Below, in pieces: positions 47,501-56,299 of a stretch of 64,000 bases of DNA. The notes beneath the pieces are model-generated. The model was not told where the DNA came from, ran no database searches, and worked only from the letters and a program-made list of their open reading frames with translations. Position 1 is the stretch's first letter. Each line of letters opens with the position of its first letter. The position numbers were made by a program, and so were the translations under genes. The stretch spans positions 48,034 through 112,033 of the forward strand of contig JAJFLC010000018.1 of assembly GCA_021772895.1 (NCBI GenBank). Direction: 5' to 3'. The DNA comes from Mariprofundaceae bacterium (GTDB lineage Bacteria > Pseudomonadota > Zetaproteobacteria > Mariprofundales > Mariprofundaceae).

Positions 47501-49045
47501 TCACACACCTGAATACTGTGCATGCACCTCTCGCGCATGCATGTTTGGCAGCTTATTCAAAGCCGCGATCAATGCTTTCGCAGAGGCCACCACAATATCA
47601 GTATCTGAACCCTGACCATTCACAATCCGGTCACCATCCTGCAAACGCACCGTCACTTCACCCTGCGCATCGGTGCCTGAAGTGATCGCATTGACTGAAT
47701 AAAGCAACAACGTACTGTTCGATTCAACCAATGATTTAATGGCTTGAAAAGCTGCATCCACTGGCCCGTCACCCTGAGCTGTTGCTTTGTGAATCTCGCC
47801 ATCAATTTCCAGTTCAACGGCTGCGACGGGTGCATCTTTGGTACCGGATGCGGCATGCAATGAAATCAGCTTTACGCGTTCCATATTCACTTCGGAGTCA
47901 CCTGAAAGAATCACCATCAAATCTTCATCAAAGATATCTTTCTTTTTGTCTGCCAGAATTTTGAAACGTTCAAACACAGCGCCCAATTGATCAGCATCCA
48001 ACGTTACACCCAATGTCTCATAGCGGGATTTCAATGCAGCACGGCCCGAATGTTTTCCCAACACCATACGATTGGTATTCCAACCGACTGATTCCGGCGT
48101 GATGATTTCGTAGGTTTTTTTATGTTTCAATACACCGTCCTGATGAATACCGGATTCATGGGCAAACGCATTTGCACCCACGATCGCCTTGTTCGGCTGA
48201 ATCAGCATACCAGTGATCTGCGAAACCAATTTGGATGTAGGCACAATTTTAGTAGTATCGATGCCTGTTTCGATATCATAACGATCTGAACGGGTACGCA
48301 AAATCATCACGATCTCTTCCAGCGCTGCATTGCCCGCACGTTCACCCAATCCATTGATGGTACATTCAACCTGACGGGCTCCGTTCTCAACGGCTGCCAA
48401 TGAATTGGCCACAGCCAGACCCAAATCATTATGGCAATGCACAGAGAAGATCGCCTGATCAGAATTAGGCACCCGCTGAATCAATTCTCCCATTCGTGAG
48501 CCAAACTCGTCCGGCGTCATATAACCCACCGTATCAGGAATATTGATCACACTTGCACCAGCGGCAATCGTTGCTTCAACGATGCGACACAGGAAGTCCA
48601 TGTCAGAACGCCCTGCATCCTCAGCTGAAAATTCAACTTCCGGCACAGAATTTCTGGCCTGTTTCACAGATTCAACCGCACGTTCAACCACCTGATCCGG
48701 TGTCATCCGCAACTTGGCTTCCATATGAATCGGGCTGGTTGCAAGAAAAGTATGTATCCGGGCACGATCTCCAGCGGGTTTTACTGCTTCAGCAGCGCGC
48801 TCAATATCTTTTGGATGTGCACGTGCCAGCGCTGCAATTCTCGGCCCTTGCACCTCCGAAGCAATGCGATGCACCGCCTCAAAATCGCCAGGAGATGCAA
48901 TCGGAAATCCCGCTTCAATAATATCAACACCGAGCGTAGCAAGAGAGTGCGCAACACGCATTTTTTCGTCAATATTCATCGAACAACCCGGTGACTGTTC
49001 GCCATCGCGTAATGTGGTATCAAAAATATACAAACGATCTGACAT
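47501..49045 (-). CDS. leuA: 2-isopropylmalate synthase
   Basis: First committed enzyme of leucine synthesis; condenses acetyl-CoA with 2-oxoisovalerate. 514 aa. Signatures DTTLRDGEQSPGCSMN at the N terminus and VHCHNDLGLAVANSLAAVENG for metal binding; the C-terminal LeuA regulatory domain (leucine feedback site) is present. AGGAG lies seven bases before the ATG. It is preceded by an attenuator with a leucine-rich leader peptide. Confidence 0.97.
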   Translation of the reverse strand: MSDRLYIFDTTLRDGEQSPGCSMNIDEKMRVAHSLATLGVDIIEAGFPIASPGDFEAVHRIASEVQGPRIAALARAHPKDIERAAEAVKPAGDRARIHTFLATSPIHMEAKLRMTPDQVVERAVESVKQARNSVPEVEFSAEDAGRSDMDFLCRIVEATIAAGASVINIPDTVGYMTPDEFGSRMGELIQRVPNSDQAIFSVHCHNDLGLAVANSLAAVENGARQVECTINGLGERAGNAALEEIVMILRTRSDRYDIETGIDTTKIVPTSKLVSQITGMLIQPNKAIVGANAFAHESGIHQDGVLKHKKTYEIITPESVGWNTNRMVLGKHSGRAALKSRYETLGVTLDADQLGAVFERFKILADKKKDIFDEDLMVILSGDSEVNMERVKLISLHAASGTKDAPVAAVELEIDGEIHKATAQGDGPVDAAFQAIKSLVESNSTLLLYSVNAITSGTDAQGEVTVRLQDGDRIVNGQGSDTDIVVASAKALIAALNKLPNMHAREVHAQYSGV

Positions 49046-49119
49046 ATCTACTCTCCTAACTTAAAAACACTCTCAGTACGTTTTTCCCGATTTCCATTTC
49101 CAAAACAGACAAAAAAAAA

Positions 49120-49182
49120 GCCGCAGGAAAATCCTACGGCCTGTGTTCTGTCTGCTGACTTACATCAGCAGGCACACAGGCC
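49120..49182 (-). promoter_or_regulatory. Leucine attenuator (antiterminator and terminator hairpins)
   Basis: On the minus strand the leader folds as GGCCTGTGT/ACACAGGCC with an inner CTGCTGA/TCAGCAG stem (49138-49182), overlapping the end of the leader peptide. A second hairpin GCCGTAGGA/TCCTGCGGC (49120-49140) is followed by nine T (49111-49119). The two stems share bases 49138-49140, so they exclude each other, as transcription attenuation requires. Confidence 0.88.
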
Positions 49183-49245
49183 CATTCGCAGCAGTAGTAA
49201 CTGCGTCGTTTCAAAAAAAGAAGTGAATGAGTTTTGTCTGTTCAT
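49165..49245 (-). CDS. leuL: Leucine operon leader peptide
   Basis: 26 aa beginning MNRQNSFTSFFETTQ, then four Leu codons in a row (TTA, CTA, CTG, CTG), then RMGLCAC and TGA. Stalling at the Leu codons when charged tRNA-Leu is scarce would allow the antiterminator to form and leuA to be transcribed. Its stop lies inside the first leader hairpin. Confidence 0.85.
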   Translation of the reverse strand: MNRQNSFTSFFETTQLLLLRMGLCAC

Positions 49246-49277
49246 GTGCGAGATTAAATCACTGTAACCTTTATCGG

Positions 49278-50090
49278 TCAATCATCTTTCGATGCAGATG
49301 TGGCCCTTTTACGACGAGCCCGGCGACGAGCCAAACGATAACGTGTTGCTTTTTGATGCTGCCATACACTCATAATCGGGCCATGCAGACAATAAATCAG
49401 CAGCCCGGCAAACAGTATTTTATAGGGATCAACCATAATCAATACAATGGCTAAAAGCATGCCAAGCAATACAGTAAAAGAGTGGCGTTTTTTAAGATCA
49501 AGATCTTTGCCTGAAATAAAACGCACACCACTCACCATCAACCATGCCAGTGATATGGCAACCACAAACCAAAGCCATGGCCAGGGCCTTTCGATCTCTT
49601 CACCCGACACATGAAAAAAACCGCCCTGCTCATGAAACAACACCGCTGTTGCAATCAATAATGCAGTCCCCGGTGTGGGCAAACCCTGAAAATAACGTTT
49701 ATCCTGATTGGCCAACTGAACATTAAAACGTGCCAATCTTAAAGCAGCACAGGCAGTAATCAGAAACGCTGCCAACCAACCAAATTTATGCAAAGGCTCC
49801 AAAGCCCATAAATAAAGCAATACTGCGGGTGCAAGGCCAAAAGAAACCATATCGCACAGAGAATCTAATTCCGCACCAAACGCGGTTTCGGCATTGAGCA
49901 GTCTCGCCACGCGCCCATCCAGCATATCAAACACAGCAGCAGCTAAAATTGCCCAGGCCGCAAGCTCATGTTTCCCTTGAATCGCAGCAATCAAGGCATA
50001 AAACCCCGCAAACAAACCCATAATCGTGAAGAAACTTGGCAACAGATAAATTCCACGCCTTGTCATCAAACGTTTATGCGCGTTTGTCAC
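49278..50090 (-). CDS. pssA: CDP-diacylglycerol--serine O-phosphatidyltransferase
   Basis: Makes phosphatidylserine, the precursor of phosphatidylethanolamine. 270 aa. The CDP-alcohol phosphotransferase motif D-G-x2-A-R-x8-G-x3-D-x3-D is intact (DMLDGRVARLL, then GAELDSLCD). The GTG at 50090 has GGAG eight bases upstream; an upstream GTG at 50111 is less likely. The leu leader lies 32 bases beyond the stop, an arrangement (psd-pssA-leuA) seen in other proteobacteria. Confidence 0.93.
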   Translation of the reverse strand: MTNAHKRLMTRRGIYLLPSFFTIMGLFAGFYALIAAIQGKHELAAWAILAAAVFDMLDGRVARLLNAETAFGAELDSLCDMVSFGLAPAVLLYLWALEPLHKFGWLAAFLITACAALRLARFNVQLANQDKRYFQGLPTPGTALLIATAVLFHEQGGFFHVSGEEIERPWPWLWFVVAISLAWLMVSGVRFISGKDLDLKKRHSFTVLLGMLLAIVLIMVDPYKILFAGLLIYCLHGPIMSVWQHQKATRYRLARRRARRKRATSASKDD

Positions 50091-50135
50091 TGATGCATCT
50101 CCATCTTGCACATCTCCATCTCACACCTCTCCATG

Positions 50136-50792
50136 TTACACATCAACTTTACGTGCAATAATAGTTTCTCCCGAAACCACACGATCTCCCAAAGCAACAC
50201 AAAGTTCATAGCCGGCAGGAATCTCACAATCCACCCGCGATCCAAAACGAATCATACCAACCCGTTGCCCAATTTTTACATGTGTCCCCACTGTTGTATA
50301 AGAGACTATCCTACGTGCAACCAAACCTGCAATCTGAGTGAATGCGATTTTACTGCCATCATCTGTTTGCATTTCAAATCGATTACGCTCGTTGTTTTCG
50401 CTTGCTGAATCGAAACTGGCATTCACAAATTGCCCCGGCGTATATTGTATGTTTGTAATCTCCCCGGACATCGGTGCCCGGTTCACATGCACATCAAACA
50501 CATTCATAAAGATATCAACACGCAAACCTGATTCGCTCTCATTTACGCGCACCACTTTACCATCTGCCGGGCACACAAACAGCCCCTCACCTTCAGGCAG
50601 TTGCCGTTCGGGATCCCGAAAAAAATTCAGCATGAACACCAACAACAGACCCAAAATACCTGCGGCTATCCACCAGCATAACACGATTGCTGCAATCACA
50701 AGCAACAGTGTGGGAATTAAAAAAGGCCAGCCTTCGGGAGCAAGCGGGATTGCGCCACGTGGGTGGCCGGAAATAGCTTCTTTTACACTCAT
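50136..50792 (-). CDS. psd: Phosphatidylserine decarboxylase
   Basis: Short (archaetidylserine-type) decarboxylase, 218 aa. Segments VFDVHVNRAPMSGEI and RMIRFGSRVDCEIP; the Gly-Ser within FGSR is the self-cleavage site that makes the pyruvoyl group. Two N-terminal hydrophobic helices. Start chosen at ATG 50792; a further 18 residues upstream lack similarity. Directly upstream of pssA, the enzyme that supplies its substrate. Confidence 0.93.
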   Translation of the reverse strand: MSVKEAISGHPRGAIPLAPEGWPFLIPTLLLVIAAIVLCWWIAAGILGLLLVFMLNFFRDPERQLPEGEGLFVCPADGKVVRVNESESGLRVDIFMNVFDVHVNRAPMSGEITNIQYTPGQFVNASFDSASENNERNRFEMQTDDGSKIAFTQIAGLVARRIVSYTTVGTHVKIGQRVGMIRFGSRVDCEIPAGYELCVALGDRVVSGETIIARKVDV

Positions 50793-50904
50793 AAGCCGCA
50801 GTCTACATACAGGCTGCCAAATGCCCAAGAAAACAGAATACACCATGCTACATTCGCGTATAATGGCTATCCATTTTTTCTCTTTTCATCTACAGTTCCC
50901 CTAT

Positions 50905-52005
50905 ATGAAACCGAATAATGAGAATCTTCTCCGTGTATACCAGGACTTGCACAAAATCTTCCCTGAAGACTTGCATATTGCGCGTCCACTTATTCAAATG
51001 TTGAAAACCGCAAATGATTCTGAACAGGCAAGAGACCTGGCCATGGGCATGGCACGCCGAATGCTGGCCAAAGGCCGCCCTGGTGATTCACTTAGTTTTC
51101 TTGAAATCTGCAAACTTCTTGAACATCCCGATAAAAATGAAATTGAAGCCATGGTCAGTATTGCACAGCTCACCGTTGACGGCCCCATCGACATGGAAAC
51201 AGGGACAGGCAAAACGTTCATGCTTATCGATCAGCTCTCTGATCATGAAACACTTGATTTTCTCGAACATGGTCGCCTCATTGAAATTAAAGAAGGTACG
51301 GATATTGTCCAACAGGGAGAGGTCAATCAGAATTTTTACCTGATTCTAAGAGGTAACATGCAAGTCCACATGACTTCAAAAACAGGGCATCGGATTGACG
51401 TGAGCATGCTGGAGGCTGGCCATTTTTTTGGTGAATTTGCCTGTGTATATAAACTCCCTCGTTCAGCGACGGTCACAGCTAAAGAAAATGCGCTGGTACT
51501 CGAATTCTCTGATACTGCAATATCTCAATTGATGCAACGATCCCCCATTGCCGGCGAACGGCTCATGCAGATTATACAAACCCGTCTGATTCACTCGCTG
51601 TCATTCAGCCATCCTGCCATGTCTGAACTACCTGAAACGGATAGGAAATGGTTGGCAGAAGAGTCTCACCTGCTTGAGTTTCAAGGTGATTCACTGATCA
51701 CGCGTGATGGCGAAATGCCCGATCGCTGCTGCGTTATTGTATATGGCACTGCCACAGCGCAACACACCGTAGATGGAAAGACCATCGAGTTGATCATGAA
51801 CGCAGGTGAAATGTTTGGTGATCTGAATCCATATTTAAACCTGCCGCCGAAAACAACAGTACACACCAATGGCCGCACTCTTATATGCAGTATACCTAAA
51901 GAAGTTTTTCGATCTTTCATGAATGCTTATGGTAATTTTGAACAATGGGTCGAAGCTCATGGAAAAAAACGCCTTCAAAAGTTGAAAGGTGATACTTCTA
52001 ATTAA
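50905..52005 (+). CDS. Protein with two cyclic-nucleotide-binding-like domains
   Basis: 366 aa. A helical N-terminal region (1-120, TPR-like) is followed by two cNMP-binding-like beta barrels: EGTDIVQQGEVNQNFYLILR with GHFFGEFACVYKLPRSATVT, and a second with RDGEMPDRCCVIVYG and GEMFGDLNPYLNLPPKTTV. The first has the FGE-x-RSATV phosphate-binding cassette; the second has a changed one. No helix-turn-helix, so it is not a Crp/Fnr regulator. Alternative starts upstream have no clear ribosome site. Confidence 0.75.
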   Translation: MKPNNENLLRVYQDLHKIFPEDLHIARPLIQMLKTANDSEQARDLAMGMARRMLAKGRPGDSLSFLEICKLLEHPDKNEIEAMVSIAQLTVDGPIDMETGTGKTFMLIDQLSDHETLDFLEHGRLIEIKEGTDIVQQGEVNQNFYLILRGNMQVHMTSKTGHRIDVSMLEAGHFFGEFACVYKLPRSATVTAKENALVLEFSDTAISQLMQRSPIAGERLMQIIQTRLIHSLSFSHPAMSELPETDRKWLAEESHLLEFQGDSLITRDGEMPDRCCVIVYGTATAQHTVDGKTIELIMNAGEMFGDLNPYLNLPPKTTVHTNGRTLICSIPKEVFRSFMNAYGNFEQWVEAHGKKRLQKLKGDTSN

Positions 52006-52127
52006 TTAAAGACCAATGCTGTGATTCATAAGTGACAGGCTCTTATACAGCAGGATAAATATTCGGAAGGTGTTTCTCATCCATGAAGCTTATAACCAAC
52101 TTTCCATAAAGTCATGGAAGCGTATAA

Positions 52128-53351
52128 ATGAACATTGAGCCAAATATCACGCTTTCATCAGCGATTCTTTTGCTAGGCAGCGTGAACAGCATGCTTATCT
52201 CATTTTTTTTACTTTTTTTTCAAAAAAGCAATGTCCATACCAATCGCTACCTAGCTTTTATATTACTTTTTCTCGGTATGGACCTGTTTCACCAATTTCT
52301 TATTGACTCAAATTATATCTATCAGCTTCAGCCTATTATCGGTTTTTTCATGCAATTTGAAGTACTGTTTGGACCACTGCTCTACCTGTATATCCGAGGC
52401 CTGACGAATCCAGATGTGGACCCGCCTGATCGGAAAAATATGCTGCATCTTATACCAGTAGTATTAGGCATATTTCTGATGATACCGTTTTATATACTTG
52501 GATTTAAAGAGAAGCTTGAATTTATCCAACACGGTTATAATTTTGGCAAATTGACAGGTACAGTCGGCATCACTATTCCTGCCTACATGATCATAGGTAC
52601 TTTATCCTTTACCCTTTATCTCGGGTTTTCTATTAAATTATTTTTTGCGCACCGAAAAAAAATTGCCAACTATTTTTCATATCGCGAAAAAATCACCTTA
52701 GACTGGTTGCGTAATATTTTTATTGTCATGGTTTTATATTGGCTGTTTATGGCGACCTACATAGCCCTCATGGGCTCGGCTGAGCTAAATAAGCAGATTA
52801 TAGATGCATTGATGCTGTTCACCGTAGTCGCCGTACATTATCTAGGCATAAAAGGGCTGCTTCAACCCAAAGTTTACAGCCGTAAAAAACGAACCCGGTC
52901 AATCAGGGCTTTACTGGATACTGAACACAAACCTCAGCCTTCAGCCACAGGGCCGGAAAAAAGTACCGTAAAATATATAAAATCAGCGTTGAGTGATGAG
53001 GATTCAGAAAGAATCATCAAGCGTCTAAAATCAGTGTTAAAAGAAGACAAACTCTATCTGGATAGCTGTCTTACGCTGCCTGATTTGGCCGAAAAGATCT
53101 CCGTATCATCAAACTATTTATCTCAGGTGATCAATGAACGTTTAGGCATGAACTTTTTTGATTATATAAATTCTCATCGTATTGAAATAGCCAAACATTT
53201 ATTGCTGAACCCGCTGCCACATACACCAACCATACTGGATATCGCAATGGAATCGGCCTTTAATTCTAAATCAGCTTTTTATACTGCATTCAAAAAACAC
53301 ACGGGGCTTACACCTGCCCAGTATAAGAAAAAACAATCGCCCATCAGCTAA
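52128..53351 (+). CDS. Membrane-anchored AraC-family regulator
   Basis: 407 aa: about seven membrane helices (residues 10-235), then a linker and a C-terminal AraC-type double helix-turn-helix (LYLDSCLTLPDLAEKISVSS and IAMESAFNSKSAFYTAFKKH). The recognisable second HTH is intact. Membrane AraC regulators of this form are more typical of Bacteroidetes and probably sense an envelope signal. Next to the export cassette on the same strand, so a regulatory link is possible. Confidence 0.88.
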   Translation: MNIEPNITLSSAILLLGSVNSMLISFFLLFFQKSNVHTNRYLAFILLFLGMDLFHQFLIDSNYIYQLQPIIGFFMQFEVLFGPLLYLYIRGLTNPDVDPPDRKNMLHLIPVVLGIFLMIPFYILGFKEKLEFIQHGYNFGKLTGTVGITIPAYMIIGTLSFTLYLGFSIKLFFAHRKKIANYFSYREKITLDWLRNIFIVMVLYWLFMATYIALMGSAELNKQIIDALMLFTVVAVHYLGIKGLLQPKVYSRKKRTRSIRALLDTEHKPQPSATGPEKSTVKYIKSALSDEDSERIIKRLKSVLKEDKLYLDSCLTLPDLAEKISVSSNYLSQVINERLGMNFFDYINSHRIEIAKHLLLNPLPHTPTILDIAMESAFNSKSAFYTAFKKHTGLTPAQYKKKQSPIS

Positions 53352-53704
53352 GGGCATTTTGAAAAACTACGTGCATGTGGTTTTGGCAGAGCATCCCTAA
53401 CATTCCACATGTATTCTCTCCATACAGATCAAGACGTTTCAATACATTCAACGCAGAAAACTTCTACACAAGTTTCAGTCCAAACGGGAACATCATTACA
53501 GCTGCTGATCTAAGAGCTGAAAGCCCCAATTAATTCATGCTGTATAGCGGTAAATGTCGTACACTTATAAGTCCTCGCCTGTAGGTCAGGACTCTTCAAA
53601 TAAAAAACTTTTGCACTATGCACATCGGAATTCAAAAGCCAGCGGTTAATTTAGCTCAATAAATTGAATTCCATCGACCAAAAAATTTATATAAGGATAC
53701 TGAT
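53352..53704. other. Intergenic region between the AraC gene and the export cassette
   Basis: About 350 bases without a gene. At 53570-53593 AGTCCT and AGGACT flank a smaller CCT/AGG stem; no T-run follows, so its role is unclear. The cassette promoter is probably near 53600-53690. Confidence 0.45.
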
Positions 53705-53995
53705 ATGAAAGTGGTCAAACAACAAGATAGACGTCAGGAAGTTGAACGGCTTCTTGGTTCACCCGTTGACATCACAGAACTAAAAAACAGGCATATAATC
53801 TGTTCTTATGCGTTTGAAGCAAAAATCGACCCCGACTATTTGCGTGCAGCGGGGCATACAACAGCAGACCTTTTCACACTCGGTCTCTGGGAAATAGTAG
53901 GAAGCCCTGCTGAAGGTTATGCAGGGCGTAAACGCAAAGCATCCATCGAATATAACAAGCATGATCAAATCGTAAATGTCCGTGATAATGTTTAA
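53705..53995 (+). CDS. SmpA/OmlA-like small protein without signal peptide
   Basis: 96 aa. EVERLLGSPVDITEL, LGLWEIVGSPAEGYAG and KRKASIEYNKHDQIV are laid out like a small outer-membrane lipoprotein of the SmpA/OmlA kind, but the signal and lipobox are absent, and stops bar an upstream extension. It is therefore either cytoplasmic or the remnant of such a lipoprotein. AAGGAT lies six bases before the ATG. First gene of the cassette, if real. Confidence 0.55.
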   Translation: MKVVKQQDRRQEVERLLGSPVDITELKNRHIICSYAFEAKIDPDYLRAAGHTTADLFTLGLWEIVGSPAEGYAGRKRKASIEYNKHDQIVNVRDNV

Positions 53996-54233
53996 TCAGC
54001 AAACAAAACAAACTGTAGAAGGCCAAGAGCTCTTAAAGCCCTTGGATCTCTTCGAAAGAAAAACAATGCTCTGCGTTGAAACCATAAAAAACTTGATGCT
54101 TTTCGTCTTGGCCGTCATGATCTTTTATGGGTGTGTTGGCTTCGCAATAGATCAGCAACCGGGTTCTTCGATAAGGGAGCATCACGACAGGGCGGATAGC
54201 AGTACATCTTTACCCGTTCTTGTGAAACAGTGA
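53988..54233 (+). CDS. Hypothetical small protein with a signal-like helix
   Basis: 81 aa from the ATG at 53988, overlapping the preceding gene by eight bases. One hydrophobic stretch (LMLFVLAVMIFYGCVGF) in the middle contains a Cys, but the lipobox is poor. No recognisable family. It could be a real small gene or the shattered remnant of a lipoprotein start. Confidence 0.3.
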   Translation: MFNQQTKQTVEGQELLKPLDLFERKTMLCVETIKNLMLFVLAVMIFYGCVGFAIDQQPGSSIREHHDRADSSTSLPVLVKQ

Positions 54234-54250
54234 TGAGTCTGGAGGTTATC

Positions 54251-55036
54251 ATGAAAAAGACTCAACCGGTCTCCATCATCGTCATCTCTCTGGTGACACT
54301 ACTTTCTATGTTACCACTAACCGCTCAGGCTGATGAACCGACCGCGGATAAAACACGAACCTCAAAAATACTGAACATCGTCGATGACCTCTGGCGCGGA
54401 AAGTCATCGCACGCCGTCACCACCATGCGTGTTAAAACTGCGCACTACACCCGCACCATGCGTATGGAGGGGTGGTCCAAGGGTAAAGAGAAAACACTGT
54501 TCCGCATATTGGAACCGCTACGTGAAAAGGGCACGGTCACACTCAAATCAGGCACCCATATTTTCACCTATCTGCCCAAAACAGACCGCACCATCCGCCT
54601 CACCAGCGGCATGATGATGGGTGCGTGGATGGGCAGCCACCTGACCAATGACGATCTGGTGAAAGAGGCTCGGCTTGAAGAGGATTACGACGCAGCTATC
54701 ACGTTTGAGGGCAGACGTGATGGAAAAGAGCTGATCGAATTCACTCTCATCCCCAAAGTCGATGCCGCTGTGGTCTGGGGCAAGGTGCTGCTGACCATTT
54801 TTGCCGATACTTATACACCCGTCACCCAGCGCTATTACGACGAAGATATGCAGCTTGCCCGCACCTTCACCTTTACCGACATGAAGATGCTGGGTGGCAG
54901 AGAGCGGCCTGCCGTGTTTCGTGTGGTGCCTGCTGACAAACCGGATGAATTCACCGAATTCACTTATGAATCACTGGAATTTAACTTGAAGCTAAGCGAC
55001 AGGCTCTTTTCGAAAGCCAGTCTGACGAAGCGCTGA
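54251..55036 (+). CDS. LolA-like outer-membrane lipoprotein-sorting protein
   Basis: 261 aa, signal peptide 1-27 (SIIVISLVTLLSMLPLTAQA). The mature part fits the COG2834 family (outer membrane lipoprotein-sorting protein): MRVKTAHYTRTMRMEGWSKG, KGTVTLKSGTHIFTYLPK and DMKMLGGRERPAVFRV. The half-barrel shape resembles LolA, a periplasmic carrier of hydrophobic molecules. GGAGG lies six bases before the ATG. It leads the export cassette with two permeases and an ATPase. Confidence 0.85.
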   Translation: MKKTQPVSIIVISLVTLLSMLPLTAQADEPTADKTRTSKILNIVDDLWRGKSSHAVTTMRVKTAHYTRTMRMEGWSKGKEKTLFRILEPLREKGTVTLKSGTHIFTYLPKTDRTIRLTSGMMMGAWMGSHLTNDDLVKEARLEEDYDAAITFEGRRDGKELIEFTLIPKVDAAVVWGKVLLTIFADTYTPVTQRYYDEDMQLARTFTFTDMKMLGGRERPAVFRVVPADKPDEFTEFTYESLEFNLKLSDRLFSKASLTKR

Positions 55037-55038
55037 AC

Positions 55039-56259
55039 ATGAACATCATCAGCCTCGCTTCACGTAATGTCCGCCGTAACTGGCAGCGCTCACTGGTCAC
55101 CACACTGGCCATGGCTTTTGCCAGTACCATCATCATTTTTTATGGTGCATTGATGGAGGGTATGGTGCGGGGTAGCGAACACAATGCCGTAGCGATGAGC
55201 TCTGGAGATATTCAAATTCATGCCAAGGATTATCGAGATGATCCCGATCTTTATAAACGCATCATTGAACCTGATCTACTGACGCATAAAATCAGAGACG
55301 CTGGTTTTCGTGCCGCAGCACGTATTTACGGTTTTGGCCTGATGGCGACAGACTCCAGCTCTTCCGGTGTACAACTGCGTGGGCTGGATCTGCAACATGA
55401 ACAGGAAGTCTCTGAAATTGACCAACATCTGATGTCCGGCACATGGCTGCGCAACGATGATTCGCATGGCGTCGTGATTGGCAAAAAGCTTGCCCGCCAG
55501 CTGGGTGTTGCTCTGGGTGATGAACTCACCTTTATCGGCCAGACGGCGGATGGTTATATGGCTAACGATATATTTAAAGTGCGTGGCATTCTGAAAGCGG
55601 TGTCCACCGCGATCGATAGTGCGGGTGTATTCATGCCTGAAGAAAGCCTGCGCGAACTGCTTACTCTGCCAGAGGGTGCCCATGAAATTGTCGTGATAAG
55701 AGATGATCCCACTGTAGACTTGAAGGTCGCCACACAAGAAGTCGCGGCACTGGCTCCGGCTTATGAAGTATTAAACTGGCAACAGCTGATGCCTGTGATC
55801 GCCCGTTTTCTTGAAACAGCCAATGTGCAAACCCTGATCATGATGATTTTTACCTATATCGCGGTTGCATCGGTGGTACTCAACGCCATGTTAATGAGCG
55901 TGTTTGAACGTATTCATGAGTTTGGTGTCATGAAAGCTATCGGCGTGCGCCCCTGGCAACTGGTGCGACTGATTTATGCCGAAACCATACTGCAAACATG
56001 CATCGCGAGTCTTTTTAGCCTTGGGGCCGGTTGGCTGATTGCATCCCATTATCAAAAGCATGGCATGGATATGAGCGCACTTGCTGGCGATATCTCCTTT
56101 GCAGGCATCGCGATGGATCCTATTTGGTATGCTTACATCACGCCCGAAGTGCTCATCACACCCATCCTGTTTCTGTTTATTCTTGCAGCACTGGCGGTGA
56201 TTTATCCCGCAATCAAAGTAGCACTTATTCGCCCGCTTGATGCGATTCACTATCAATGA
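55039..56259 (+). CDS. ABC transporter permease, FtsX/MacB/LolC type
   Basis: 406 aa. One N-terminal membrane helix (SLVTTLAMAFASTIIIFYGA), a large periplasmic MacB-like domain, and three C-terminal helices, with the FtsX core motif LMSVFERIHEFGVMKAIGVRP and LIRPLDAIHYQ at the end. It starts two bases after the LolA-like gene and overlaps the end of its neighbour's upstream region. Works with the second permease as a LolCE-like pair. Confidence 0.9.
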   Translation: MNIISLASRNVRRNWQRSLVTTLAMAFASTIIIFYGALMEGMVRGSEHNAVAMSSGDIQIHAKDYRDDPDLYKRIIEPDLLTHKIRDAGFRAAARIYGFGLMATDSSSSGVQLRGLDLQHEQEVSEIDQHLMSGTWLRNDDSHGVVIGKKLARQLGVALGDELTFIGQTADGYMANDIFKVRGILKAVSTAIDSAGVFMPEESLRELLTLPEGAHEIVVIRDDPTVDLKVATQEVAALAPAYEVLNWQQLMPVIARFLETANVQTLIMMIFTYIAVASVVLNAMLMSVFERIHEFGVMKAIGVRPWQLVRLIYAETILQTCIASLFSLGAGWLIASHYQKHGMDMSALAGDISFAGIAMDPIWYAYITPEVLITPILFLFILAALAVIYPAIKVALIRPLDAIHYQ

Positions 56260-56299
56260 TTCACGATCAACAAAACTTAATGCGGAGATGGAGGTTAGC

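Noticed and set aside
50090..50135. Repeats of CATCTCCATC type between psd and pssA
   Set aside because: Only a few degenerate copies of a short motif that also contains the ribosome sites; no evidence of a functional repeat.
50338..50904. 190-residue N-terminal extension of the cNMP-binding protein
   Set aside because: It runs antisense through psd and has no similarity to the family; the gene most likely starts at 50905.
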